From positions 183,896,315 to 183,960,314 of the forward strand of contig OV050030.1 in NCBI GenBank assembly GCA_920105625.2: a stretch of 64,000 nt of DNA. The letters are read 5' to 3'. The notes under the pieces were generated by a model, which had not been told where the DNA came from, ran no database searches, and saw only the letters and a program-made list of their open reading frames with translations. Positions 42,512 to 53,138 of the stretch are shown piece after piece; the stretch's first letter is position 1; each line of letters begins with the position of its first letter. Source of the DNA: Clusia tigrina. Its lineage: Eukaryota > Arthropoda > Insecta > Diptera > Clusiidae. A program made the position numbers and the translations under genes.

Positions 42512-42686
42512 TTTTAGCGAAATTAAAAGAACACGTCCGTTCAATTCAAAAGCTTTAATGCAAGTAATAGAAAAGAAGAGTACATACATATATATTCTGT
42601 TGCTTAGTCTAAATATAATCATAATATCGTAATATACCTTATATTAATGCAAAGTAGGTAGGGTTGCATTTGTTAGTATTCTGACA
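42512..42686 (-). repeat. 3' LTR of the copia-type element
   Basis: 175 bp, differing from the 5' LTR at only a few positions, including the terminal TT instead of TG on the plus strand. Confidence 0.9.
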
Positions 42687-42784
42687 AACTCCACCTCAAC
42701 TCGACTACTTTCATTTAGAATAAATTACATATGAGGTTGAGGAAAGATTAAATCAAATGTTAAGTCAAATGTTAGGTTTTTACA

Positions 42785-43727
42785 ACAAATTTCAATTTCA
42801 TATCATTACACAGTTTTTCATGACGTTCCTTAGGTAAACTTTTAGTTAAAATATCAGCCACATTATCTGGAGATGGGACGTAGTGGATATCAATCACGTT
42901 GTTCATATATTTGTCTCGCAGGTAGTGGTACCGAATGGCTATATGTTTACTTCGCTTGGTACCATTGTCACCTATCTAACTCCCGAGCACATTGCGACAT
43001 ATTCGGCCTCCATCGTACTGAGAGCCACGATACTTTGCTTTTTGGATTCCCATGCTACTAAATTGTTACCCATCGATACAGTGAACCCACTATATGATCT
43101 ACGGTCAGTGTTGTCGTAAGCCCAATCCGAATCTGTAAAACAAATTAAACTATTGCAGTTAGCGTTATAAGTTAACACACCTTTGGGTCTCGCTCTACGA
43201 TATCTGAGCACTCGTTTCGCTGCCATAAAATGTTCTCTATGCGGATGTGAGTTAAATTGCGCTAATTTTGCTACAACATGTGCTATGTCTGGTCTCGACA
43301 CTATCGCTAAATAGGTAAGGCTTCCGATGAGCGACTGATATTGTAAAATGTCACATCCAGAACATTTCGTAGGGTCAGTGCATTTCTCTAATACTGTGCC
43401 ACTGGCGAAAGGGGTAGACGCGCCTTTACAATCTTGCATATTCCATTTTGTGAAAAGTTGTGTTGTGTACCGGTGTTGATGAATAATCATTTCACCTCTT
43501 CGTCCTTGCCTCTCAATCTCCATGCCTAAATAATAGTTAATAGGACCTTTATTCACCACTTTGATCTTTTCTTCCAACTTTGTGATTATTTTTTGTATCA
43601 TTTCATCTATTGTGCAAGCAAATATAATATCATCGACATACGCACACATGATGTTAATCTGTTCATCGGTCTTCAAAATGTAAATACAGTTGTCTGACTT
43701 GCTTCGATAGAAACCAATTTGTTGCAA
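42785..43727 (-). pseudogene. pol: Copia-type RT C-terminus and RNase H
   Basis: Frame 42972-43727 has the intact active site MCAYVDDIIFA, NYYLGMEIERQG, SRPDIAHVV and the RNase H blocks SLICFTDSDWAYD and STMEAEYVAM. It ends at GVR, and shortly after, in another frame, YHYLRDKYMNNVIDIHYVPS and NVADILTKSLPKERH continue the C-terminus to about 42785. Some RNase H residues (the SKHIA region) are missing between the two. The box order is standard for copia. Confidence 0.8.
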
Positions 43728-44173
43728 AGTATTTCATTTAATTTAACATTCCAATTTCTGCCGGCTTGTTTTAATCCATACAAGGCTTTGTTTAATTTGC
43801 ATACGTGCTTTTGTTTATCTTTGTCCACGAATCCCTCCGGTTGGCGCATATATACTTCTTCTTTAAGATCTCCATTTAAATATGCTGAAATCACATCGAT
43901 GTGATACACCAAAAGCTCATACTTCACCGCTATTGACAATATCATCCTAATCGACGTATGTCTTACGACAGGCGCATAAGTATCTACGTAGTCCACGCCT
44001 GCCCGCTTTGTACACCCTTGCGCCACCAATCTGGCCTTGTATTTTGCTACCGTTCCATCTGGATTATATTTTGTATTGAACACCCATCTCGATCCGACAA
44101 TGTTTTTATTTTTTGGAGGTTCAACCAACACCCAGGTTCCACTTTCTATTAATGCGTCATATTCTGTTTCCAT
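43673..44173 (-). pseudogene. pol: Copia-type RT N-terminus
   Basis: The frame has the copia RT entry METEYDALIESGTWVLVEPP, SRWVFNTKYNPDG, KARLVAQGCTKRAGVDYVDTYAPV and YLNGDLKEEVYMRQPEGF. The usual W before KNAM is a stop (44177-44185 region), an in-frame nonsense change that separates it from integrase. A further frameshift near 43725 cuts it from the active-site half. Confidence 0.8.
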
Positions 44174-44182
44174 AGCGTTTTT

Positions 44183-45443
44183 CTACTCCGCTGCGTTGTT
44201 AGAACAAAGTGCTGCTGTCACCGTACTAGGGTTTTCCAAAAACGCATTTAACACTTCATTATTTCCGTTCGGTTTATTCGCTCTCTTCCAGACACCTGCT
44301 GTCCGCGTGAGTCTAGCTCCACCTGTGTTGTATCCACTTTCCGCTTTCTGAACTTCTGGTTCGCTGTCCTCACTTGCGCTTTCGAATACTTCGATCTCAT
44401 TTTCCGAATTTACAGTGGTCTTCTCTTCTCTATTATCTTCCGGCCTTTCTTCTACTTTATTCTCTATTGCACCCGTGTCTATAATAGAAAATTGGCCTTC
44501 AGGCTCTGCTTTTTCGTTTTTACCTTTTCCTTTATAGAATTCATTTTCTAGGAATACCACATCCCGAGCTAGAGTGATTTTTCTATTTTCACTGTTGTAA
44601 AATCTATATGCTTTAGATGTATTAGAGTAACCCACAAAGTATAGCACAACTCCTCTGGGCTCAAACTTTGACTTTCGTAATCGCTTATCAAGCACAACTG
44701 CCTTGCAACCAAAAGTTTTAAAATGTTTGATCCATGGTTTCCTATCAAACCAGCACTCGAACGGAGTTCTTTCTTTAATTACGCTGGTGATGGACCGATT
44801 TCTTATATAAACTGCTGTATTCAGGGCTTCAGCCAACACACTTTGAGGGAGATTAGTTGAATTCATTAAACACCGTGCCATTTCAACTAACGTACGATTT
44901 GCCCTTTCTGCGACCCCGTTTTGTTGAGGTGTATAAGTTACAGTAGTTTCATGTATTATGCCACGAGACTCAAAAAAACCTCAAAATCTTTATTCACGTA
45001 TTCCAACCCGTTGTCTGACCGAAACCGCTTGATTTTCTTTCCCGTTTGATTTTCGACCTGATTAATGAACTTTTTGTATGAATTAAATGCATCCGATTTC
45101 TTTGCAATAAAATCTATATCCATGTATCGAGAATAGTCATCTATAAATGTTATAAAATATTTCGCACCACCTTGTGTTGTGACGCTATACGCATTGGGCC
45201 ACATACGTCGCTGTGTATCAAATTTAAAATACCCGCACTCTGTACTTCTGAATAGCTTTTAAACGGCTTTCGATGTATTTTCTCGGTTGCACACGTTTCA
45301 CATTTAAAACCGTCTGGCATACTCTTGACATTAACCGTCAGGCCAAGTACCATATTTTTACGAGACATTTGTATTATAGAATTATAATTGAGATGACCGA
45401 ATCTTTGATGCCAACGCTCTATTTCACTAGACTTAGCTGTCAT
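44183..45443 (-). pseudogene. pol: Copia-type integrase
   Basis: The pre-integrase zinc module WHQRFGHLNYNSI..CETC lies at 45150-45443. The catalytic core has FITFIDDYSRYMD and FRSDNGLEYVN (44956-45204), and after a frameshift TPQQNGVAERANRTL with the catalytic Glu (44880-44950). Frame 44183-44881 is the long C-terminal region (PFECWFDRKPWIKHFKTFGC, FVGYSNTSKAYRFY). Frameshifts near 45180 and 44960 break it, but all three catalytic residues are present. Confidence 0.8.
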
Positions 45444-45534
45444 TGCATACTAGCATTTTTTAAAGTTTACGTTAAACACGCCGTTTTCCAAACTAGTTCT
45501 TTAGTTTTCACTTCTGCCCTGTCTTTGAAAAAAT

Positions 45535-45816
45535 TTACCTTTTTTCATTTTCAATTATTTTACTAACCGATAAGATGTTTGTATACAAACTTGGTACATA
45601 CAACACGTTACTTAACACAATTTTTATATTTTTATATTTAACATTAATTGTGCCAATACCTTCTGCCTTTACCGTTTCACTTGATGCTAAAACAATATTT
45701 TTTTCATATGGCTTAAGCGCAGAAAAGCTATTTTTTTCAATACACATGTGTGATGAAGCGCCACTGTCTAATATCCAGCCGGTTTCATTCGGATTAGTCA
45801 AGCAGCTGAGGGCCAT
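45535..45816 (-). pseudogene. pol: Copia-type protease
   Basis: GWILDSGASSHMCIEKN carries the aspartic-protease site, followed by GIGTINVKY and LSNVLYVPSLYTNILSVSK, the normal end of the domain. It is preceded at about 45841-45890 by a zinc knuckle CYGCGRRGHIRSQC of gag, in frame. The frame continues a little past the domain and then breaks before the zinc module of integrase. Confidence 0.8.
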
Positions 45817-45840
45817 CGTTGTTTCCTTTCTATGCGTTCC

Positions 45841-46597
45841 GCACTGAGAACGTATGTGCCCCCTTCTTCCACACCCGTAGCACTTTACGTTGCTATTTTG
45901 TTTTCCGCTATTCTGCGCACTTCGATTGCGGTACTGTTGTTGTTGTTGTGAATAATTGGTTGTTATTCGTTTTTTTCGTTATTTCGGTGATTAAATGCAA
46001 AAACCTCTTCGCAACTGATGTCGACCTTGCCTCTACGATGTTCTTCTTCCAATAATTTTGCCTTTAAAGACTCAAGTGACGGCAAATTGTCTCTACTTTC
46101 AATTGCAACTACAAAGTTTTCCATAGCTGGCGGCAAACTGCATAATAGTAATATTGTAGTTAAATCATTTTCAAGTTTTACACCAATTTCAGCCAGACTT
46201 TCGGCCAACGAACAAAACTCATTAATTTGCGGTGCAAATTTTTCGCTGTTTGAAAACTCAAATTTGACCAAGCTTTTAAAGAGGTTTACCTTTCTTGCGG
46301 GTCCCCTTGCATTATATAGGCTTTCAAGTGTATCCCACGCTGCCCTTACGGTTAAGCATCCTTTAATGTTTAGCAATTCAGATGTTTTTACACAGAGAGT
46401 CATGGTTGCCAGCGCTTTCTGGTCGCAAATTTCCAGGCCTCCTTCACTTCATTCGGAACTTCTTCCGCTATTACTTTCCATAAGTCCATCGTTATTAGTA
46501 AACTCTTCATCTGGAGTGACCATGATGAATAATTATCACCACATAATTTGTCGATTGACGCTAAATTCATATTAATTTTTTTTTTCAATCCGCACAA
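45841..46597 (-). pseudogene. gag: Copia-type Gag
   Basis: Starts near 46570 with NMNLASIDKLCGDNYSSWSLQMKSLL, the usual copia Gag opening. Frame 45963-46403 continues with AAWDTLESLYN, LPPAMENFVVAIESRD and LKAKLLEEEHRR. An indel near 46402 separates the two parts. The C-terminal CX2CX4HX4C knuckle lies at 45841-45890. Copia Gag packages the RNA in nuclear or cytoplasmic particles. Confidence 0.8.
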
Positions 46598-46685
46598 ATA
46601 AAAACAAACTACTAGTTAAACCGTTCGACCTTTGCGTATACCCTTCGACCAACGAGGTAGTATATTATTTCTAATTATTTTCGGC

Positions 46686-46699
46686 CTGGGCCCATAACC
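46686..46699 (-). promoter_or_regulatory. Copia-type primer-binding site
   Basis: Minus strand GGTTATGGGCCCAG next to the 5' LTR, as in copia, where half of the initiator-Met tRNA primes synthesis. Confidence 0.85.
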
Positions 46700-46701
46700 T
46701 T

Positions 46702-46876
46702 TGTTAACGAAATTAAAAGAACACGTCCGTTCAATTCAATAGCTTTAATGCAAGTAATAGAAAAGAAGAGTACATACATATATATTCTGTTGCTTAGTCT
46801 CAATATAATCATAATATCGTAATATACCTTATATTAATGCAAAGTAGGTAGGGTTGCATTTGTTAGTATTCTGACA
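46702..46876 (-). repeat. 5' LTR of the copia-type element
   Basis: 175 bp with TGTCAG..TTAACA ends on the minus strand. Confidence 0.9.
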
Positions 46877-47735
46877 GTTCTGAAACAACAATTTGCGCAT
46901 AAATGTTTAACTAATATTTTGTACGGAAAGCCAAAATAAAGAAACTGAAAATTATGCTGCAAATTGACACTTGTTAGTAGTGCTGTGAATGAGTGCAAAG
47001 AATGATTTTGTTTTGGAAGTACTTGTTTGATATCGAGAAAAGATGGAGAATAATTTCTTGAAATCATTCACCTTCTTCAAAATGGGTTCATCGAAAAGCA
47101 CTAAAAATATAATAGGAAATATTTATTTGTATAAATAATCTCTATTCACGTTCAGTATTTAGGCAATTAGTTAAGTATAATTTTTATACTTACGTAGTTT
47201 GAGTAATTTGGTTTTCTCTGTGGCATTACGCCACAGTTGTCTTTCTATGTTGAGTAATGTTTGTTTTATTAAATAAAAAAACTAAAAACTTATTTGTATA
47301 CTATTACGCGTTTCAGTTTAGAGCCTTATTAACTTCAAGTGAAGCGAAGTTAATGAAAAATAATCTAAGCGGAAACACGAAAATGAAATCGGTTCAAATA
47401 AAAAATAATTTTAGTGAAGTAAAAACTATGTGTTTATGATGAGTTTATGTGGTTAATCGTGGGTCGGACTTCAGTTGGTATACATTGAAATGGATGTTGA
47501 GTATAATTCGGTAAGTTAATAATGATTGAAATTAAAAATTTAATAAATTTATATCTGGGGATTCAATGATTTCGGTGTAGTCATATGAGATTATATGAAG
47601 TTATAAAGTAAGTGGAATTATCAAGGCCACTTTAAAAATTACAAAACTTTTAGGAATTAAATAGAGATTCAAGTAAGCCCAGGAATTAACGACACCCAAT
47701 TAAGAGAACAGAGTAATATATCCGGAGTTAGTAAG
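46877..47735 (+). other. Family D leader remnant
   Basis: AT-rich leader without genes. The small frames in it have no recognisable motif. Confidence 0.55.
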
Positions 47736-48840
47736 ATGGGGATAGAGGAAATTTCGAAAACAGTGGCCAGGTTACTACCCGTGTTTACTGGTGCTGCGTC
47801 AGAAGATTTACGGTCAGCAGCCAGTAGGTTCATTCATGGGTGTGAACTTGAGAGGAGGAGCACCTGGGCGGATGAGTTACAGGATTTCTTTGACTGTGTG
47901 AAGCAGAGGTTGTTCGGAGACGCATACAAACTTGTGCTGCCAAAGCAATTCGGTAGTGGGGACGTACTTTACGGGCTCTTGAGGAGAACTTAACTGAAAG
48001 TAAGGACTCTGGAAGATGTAACTCAAGAAATAAGAATGGGGAAACAGCTGGCAAGTGAGGACATACGAGCTTTTGCCAGGCGTCTAGGATCACTACTGGG
48101 GCTGGCCACAGAATTAGTGAGAGGTAAATACAATGGCGTTGGAGATACAGCGCTATTGTACGAGGCTGACAAGTCAGTGTTAACAGTTTTCGTTGTGGGA
48201 CTCCGAGACCCCACTCTAAAGATTTATATGCAGAATAGCAGAACAGGAACTCTGGGGGAATTAGCAGAAGAAGTGATTAGAGCACAATTCCAGGTGGAGC
48301 GGAGTACGGCCGGTTTGGGCTTGGTACATATGTTAGAAAACAGACAGGATATGTTCACTGCCTCCTGTCGTGGATAGAGAGGGAAGCAATTCCGTCCCAA
48401 ACATATACAAAGGAGCGTATAATCCCGATGTCTCCGACAACAGAGCCGTGAATTCTAGAAATCCGTACAGGGCGTTTGTACAGAGGATATCCACATGTTC
48501 GTTCTGCCGTAAGCCAGGCTATACAAGGGATGAGTGCTTTACACTCAAAAAACACGCCATACTGTATGAAATTCCAAGCATATGGTTATAAAGCAAGTCT
48601 ACAGTGCCTAGGGAGCACAGAATGGGATCAGAGTAGAAGACAGCCAGTGACGAGGCGCACGTTTCCGCCCAGGAGAGAAGGTGAGAACTATTTTAACAGA
48701 CCTACAATTAATTTCACGGAAGGAAGCAGCCAAGGAACGGATCCTTCCAACACTGGGAGTAGTCAGAAGCGACCAAATTTGAATTCCAGAACTAAAGCGA
48801 GGATGAGCAACACCATACAGGGATTAAAATGCTTCTAATG
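47736..48840 (+). pseudogene. gag: Family D gag remnant
   Basis: Frames 47736-47993 and 48036-48377 encode MGIEEISKTVARLLPVFTGA, ELQDFFDCVKQRLFGDAYKL and RAFARRLGSL..NSRTGTLGELAEEVIRAQ, matching 59349-59960 in copy 3 residue for residue over long stretches. An in-frame TAA at 47991-47993 and a frameshift near 48370 break it. A knuckle CSFCRKPGYTRDEC follows near 48500, with Gly-Tyr in place of Gly-His, so its zinc-binding His is lost. Confidence 0.8.
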
Positions 48841-49103
48841 CGGACGAATGGGATATCGTTGAGCAGAATGCAGGCAAAAACAATCCCAATAAAGGCACCT
48901 GGGACACCTCCAGCGGTTCAGTCGAGGCCAATAGACAGAAAACCAAGAAGGAAAATAGTAGTACGAATGTAGCAGAGAAGGTGAATCGTGGGTCAAGCAA
49001 TTTAGGGGAGGAGAGCGAGAGGAGCATGAGGCACACCAAAATATTCTCCTTGATTGCGTTTCGATTTGGATTACAGTGGTGATTCTAGTAGTAGGGGTAG
49101 GTT

Positions 49104-49640
49104 TTGATAAAACCAGGAAGTATATACCGCTTGTACGGGGTATGGGAGTACAAGAATAATATATCTAGGCTCACACTTAAGGAGTATGTGTACAAAGGGA
49201 AGAAGGAAATCTGTTGGTGGGAGAGTATCAGAGAGTTAGGGCTTAGATACGCGTCCATTTTGGGTACAAAAGGACGTTGTTTCGTTGTAAGCAGGACGAG
49301 TGATGCATTCATTGAGATGCCCTACAAGGAGGCAGCTAGTGGAAAGCTAGTGCTTTTGGTAGACTCAGGAGCGCGCACCAGCCTCATTTAATCTAGTGTT
49401 TTACGAAACGGACTGGTAATTGACGAGACGATTGTGAAGACTCTTAACGTTGCCTTTGGGGAGTGTATTAGTTTGAGAATGAATGTAGATGGACTAGAAA
49501 AGGAAGGTTTCCCGGCTGATAGAAGGCATAACATTTGAGGCAGCAGCATTGTGAACGCAGTAAGTAAAGTGTTATCACTTTTCGGCAAGAAGAAAAATAG
49601 GATTATAACTCTTCTATTGAAGTCGTGACGGGAAGGAACC
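49104..49640 (+). pseudogene. pol: Family D protease remnant
   Basis: The frame 49104-49391 ends LGLRYASILGTKGRCFVVSR, AFIEMPYKEAASGKLVLLVD SGARTSLI, which is the family D protease with Arg replacing Asp after DSGA. A stop follows at once (49389-49391), and further protease sequence is readable to about 49640. Copy 3 has the same region at 60680-60850. Confidence 0.7.
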
Positions 49641-49689
49641 GTGAATAGGGCTAAGAATAGTTTTCGAGTGTAATTGCTCTCCCTGTAAA

Positions 49690-49985
49690 TACGAATCTGT
49701 CATAAGCCAGGGATGAATACGTTACACGCAAAAACACGCCCCACTGTATGAAGTGCCAAACTTATGGTCATGAGGCAAGTAGACAGTGCCAAGGAGACAC
49801 AGAATGGAGTCGGAATAGAAGGCAGCCAGCTACGAGGCGCCCGGATCCACCCTTGAGGGACAGCAGGGGTAACTTCAGTAGAACACGAGTTAATTCAACG
49901 GAAGGAATTAACCAAGGAAGAAATCCTTTCAAAACTGGGAGTGGTCAGCAGCGACCAGATTGGAATTCCAGAAGTGTAAATGAAA
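49690..49985 (+). pseudogene. gag: Second family D gag C-terminus, out of order
   Basis: The stretch matches gag knuckle-proximal sequence at 60130-60420 (MKCQTYGHEASRQCQGDTEW and an RRPDPPLRD block), although it lies after the protease. Gag before and after protease indicates a second fragment joined here or a rearrangement. It ends in AT-rich DNA before the (AT)n tract. Confidence 0.7.
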
Positions 49986-50105
49986 ATTAAGAAAGCGAAT
50001 GATATTTTGTGTGTATAAACGATTTGTTGCTACAACGTGAATTATTATCTTAATTTCGTTATCTTTTTTGACTAAATATTGAATTGTAATAAATTTGATT
50101 AATTT

Positions 50106-50324
<219 letters not shown>

Positions 50325-50458
50325 AAACGTGATAGTTCAGTGAAAAGGGATTGCATACTTTTAGGATCCCATCTGGAGAATGAGTGCCCCCTGTGAGTCA
50401 AGATGCGAACTATTCGAATAAAAGTTTATTCAAGAACCATCTGCCGGTAATATCAAAA

Positions 50459-50528
50459 AGAATATTCTCGACTTCTGTCGAAGAGGATAGAAGCTTCTAG
50501 AAACTACGAGAATAGCGTAGAAGTTTCT
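50459..50528 (+). promoter_or_regulatory. Array of three heat-shock-element-like blocks
   Basis: AGAATATTCT (50459), AGAAGCTTCTAGAAA (50489) and AGAAGTTTCT (50519) each fit alternating nGAAn/nTTCn units with no mismatch; the middle one is a perfect trimer. Starts are 30 bp apart, about three helical turns. A weaker TTCTGTCGAAG lies between the first two. The TATA box lies 20 bp downstream. The same array is in 25996-26065 and 56030-56099. Confidence 0.7.
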
Positions 50529-50547
50529 ACACCAACCATTCGAAAAC

Positions 50548-50555
50548 TATAAAAG
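50548..50555 (+). promoter_or_regulatory. TATA box of the family C LTR
   Basis: TATAAAAG, followed about 25-30 bp later by a likely start. It is present at the same position in all three LTRs. Confidence 0.7.
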
Positions 50556-50900
50556 CGACAAGACTGTTCAAACTCGAAGACAGTAGATCAGAGACCGTAA
50601 AAGTGTGTGCATCTAGCATTATAATCAAAGCAGCAGTATTTGTAATTCTGCAAAGTGATGAAATTACTTATTAAATAAAGTGTTAAATAAAGTGCAAATC
50701 ATAACTAAGTAAACTTTAAGCCTAATATTAAATGTGTAAATAGCAATAATTAAATAAAGCTAATTATTTTAATTTAACCAGCGATTGTTTGATTACTACA
50801 CAATCCAGCGGTACGAGTCCGAGTACAGAGAGTTAGAGGAATTGTCAGGAGGGCAATTTTGTAACAGAGTAAATTGTCAAGAGGGCAATTTCGTAACAAT

Positions 50901-50919
50901 TGGTGTCAGAAGTGGGATT
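50901..50919 (+). promoter_or_regulatory. Primer-binding site, tRNA-Leu
   Basis: TGGTGTCAGAAGTGGGATT lies 2 bp after the LTR and is complementary to the 3' end of insect tRNA-Leu, the primer known for the mdg3/blastopia group. Confidence 0.8.
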
Positions 50920-50937
50920 GTGTATCTGTAATAAACA

Positions 50938-52275
50938 ATGGTTAAATTCGAAAAACTGAGATTGGAGCAGCTCAAGAAGGAGCTTGAGCGCTTAAATTTG
51001 CAAACACAAGGGCTTAAAGCGGAGCTGCAGGTGCGATTAAGAAGCGCTTTAAAGGAGCAGGGTATAGACGTCGATTAGCATGAATTCCAGTGTGAAGAGC
51101 CAACGACATCTCGCCACGAAGAAACACCACAAGAACCTAACACGGGTAACTTTGACATGAGCGCACTTATCGGGATAATGCAATCCTTTAAACAGGATAT
51201 GCAGCAGCAGTTACAACAAAATTCTCAAGCTGTCAAGGAACAATTAGAACAAAATGCTGAAACCCTGAAGCAAGCAGTCGATGAGAGGATACAGGAGCGA
51301 TTACAACAAAATGCTCAAGCTGTCAGAGAGGATGTTAAAGAACAGTTACAGCAGAGTGAAATACGACTTGGTCTACTAGCGGAACAAAACTCACAGCAGA
51401 TGAAAGAAATGTCCGAGATGGTAGACAGGAAGGTGTGTGAAATTGAGACACGGCAGGAATCGTTCGAAAAATCTGTAGAACAAAAATTAATTGCGAACGA
51501 GCAAAAGCAAAACGAATTAGAGCAAAGAATTCACCTACTACAGGAAGGTGCATTGCCTGTGCCAGCTTTATCCTCAATAAAACTGAAGCCTCCTACCTAT
51601 GATGGAACCACAACATTTAGTGTCTTCAGAATGCAGTTTGAGACTACCGCTAGCACAAATGGTTGGAGTGCTCACGAAAAAGTGGCTGCATTAACCATTT
51701 CGTTGAAAGGTGCTGCCGCTGATGTGCTTCAAACTATCTCAGAAAGTGAGCGAGACTGCTATGAAAGCTTAATGAATGCAGTTCATCGCAAGTATGGTAG
51801 TGAACATCGCAAGCAGATGTACCAAGTAGAGCTACGAACACGTGTACAAAAGAGTGGTGAGTCTCTTCAACAGTTTGCGGCGGAAGTGGAGCGGTGGGCT
51901 CATCTTGCCTACCCAGGAGAGATCACTGAGAGGTGTATGATGGACACCTTTGTATATGGCATTCGCGATGCGGAGATAAAGCGTTCTGCAATAACTAATC
52001 CGAAAGCTACATATATGGAGACAGTAGCTAGCGCTTTAACTTCAGAGACAGCAGCCTTGATGTGCCAGCCAGTATACAGAGCCCGTCAGGTACAAGTTGA
52101 AAGCGGCCAAAGTTTCACGGGCAAATGCTTCACCTGCGGAGAGGTCAGACATATTTCCCGTAATTGCCAATCGAGACGGAAACGTTCTAGATCACGCTCA
52201 CCGGTAAGACCTCCAAAGCAAGCCAGATTCCAAAGTAGGGAATCAGAAAACGTTGAAAAGCCGTCGACAAACTAG
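50938..52275 (+). pseudogene. gag: Family C Gag, with an early nonsense codon
   Basis: ATG at 50938 opens a frame that reaches a TAG at 51076-51078, after 46 codons; the copy at 26553 is open there. The frame resumes and runs to 52275. Residues from 51157 form a long Gln/Glu-rich coiled coil (LQQNAQAV repeats), followed by the capsid (LKPPTYDGTTTFSVFRMQFE, AALTISLKGAAADVLQTI, RWAHLAYPGE) and a knuckle CFTCGEVRHISRNC, then an Arg/Ser-rich tail. Gag forms the particle. Pol follows in the -1 frame. Confidence 0.85.
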
Positions 52276-52278
52276 ATG

Positions 52279-53138
52279 GAGTCAGTCTCGAGGGGCTTGA
52301 TCTGACTCCCACAACATGTAGCCCCAGAATCTTCGTTTCTCAGATAGCACGGAAAATCAACAGCCTAACTGTCGACAGCGTAGTAAATGGAAGAAAAATC
52401 GTGGTAACATTGGATACGGGTGCATCACATTCCATAATTAGAAGGGATCTCGTTCGGGGAATCGAGCCGCTTCTGGGAATAAGATTGCGTACGGCAACTG
52501 GAGATGATGCACCGGTACTGGGAAAAGTTATACGGAAAATAACTATCGGCACCACAACAGTGACGCACGAGTTTGTAGTTGCGGACATTGTGGACGAATT
52601 AATCTTAGGTGTGGATTTTATGATTCGGAATGGATTCACCCTAGATTTGAAATGCCGAATATTGAAGTATGCGAACACCGAAATACCGTTATCCGTTGGT
52701 GAGGATAAGTATGGAGGTATCCGACAAGCCATTGTATCGCGGCGGACAAAAATCCCAGCAAAGTCAGAGGCAGTCATATGGGCCAAAATGGACGGAGATG
52801 TGGAGAAGAACAAGTTGTGGGTTGTGGAGACGGATGAAAAATTTGTACTGGATGACATCATCATTGGAAAAACCCTCGTAGAAGAACAGCAGAACAGAAT
52901 AGTGCCAGTAAGAGTGGTCAATCTTGCAAATTCCGCTAAAACCATAGAGAAAGGACAGATAATTGGAAATTGCCGGGCAATTTCGGCAATTGTTAACTGT
53001 GAAAGCCAGCCGCAAGACACAAAAATGAAGATATCAGCTGATAAAAAGGTACTCCACGATCTCACGAAAGAATGGAGCAAAGACTTATCCACAGAGCAGA
53101 GGAAGACTGCCAGCCAACTTTTGGCAAGACATTGGTGA
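52279..53138 (+). pseudogene. pol: Family C protease and pre-RT region
   Basis: The pol frame, one base before gag's, contains VVTLDTGASHSIIRRDLV, the protease active site, and LILGVDFMIRNGFTL at the domain end. The frame runs on to SQLLARHW and meets a TGA at 53136-53138, where related elements have a continuous reading through to RT. After the stop the same frame continues to the RT N-terminus. This is a nonsense change. Confidence 0.85.

Larger units (their letters stand above)
42512..46876 (-). mobile_element. Copia-type LTR retrotransposon, defective
   Basis: A 4.4-kb element with 175-bp LTRs (42512-42686, 46702-46876) that on the minus strand begin TGTCAGAATAC. A copia-type PBS matching an internal initiator-Met tRNA segment follows the 5' LTR. 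Gag, protease, integrase, RT and RNase H are in copia order. At least five frame breaks exist. No convincing 5-bp duplication flanks it (ACAGT left, GTTCT right). Confidence 0.9.
46877..49985 (+). mobile_element. Family D gypsy-type copy 2 (leader, gag, protease)
   Basis: Starts at the copia junction with sequence matching the family D leader near 57728 (CAATTTGCG block), then gag from 47736, protease near 49350 and a misplaced second gag piece from 49690. It lacks RT, RNase H and integrase. Heavily mutated. Confidence 0.8.

Noticed and set aside
46872..46881. ACAGT as the copia target duplication on both sides
   Set aside because: On the right it overlaps ACA of the LTR terminus, and the other LTR shows that ACA belongs to the element.
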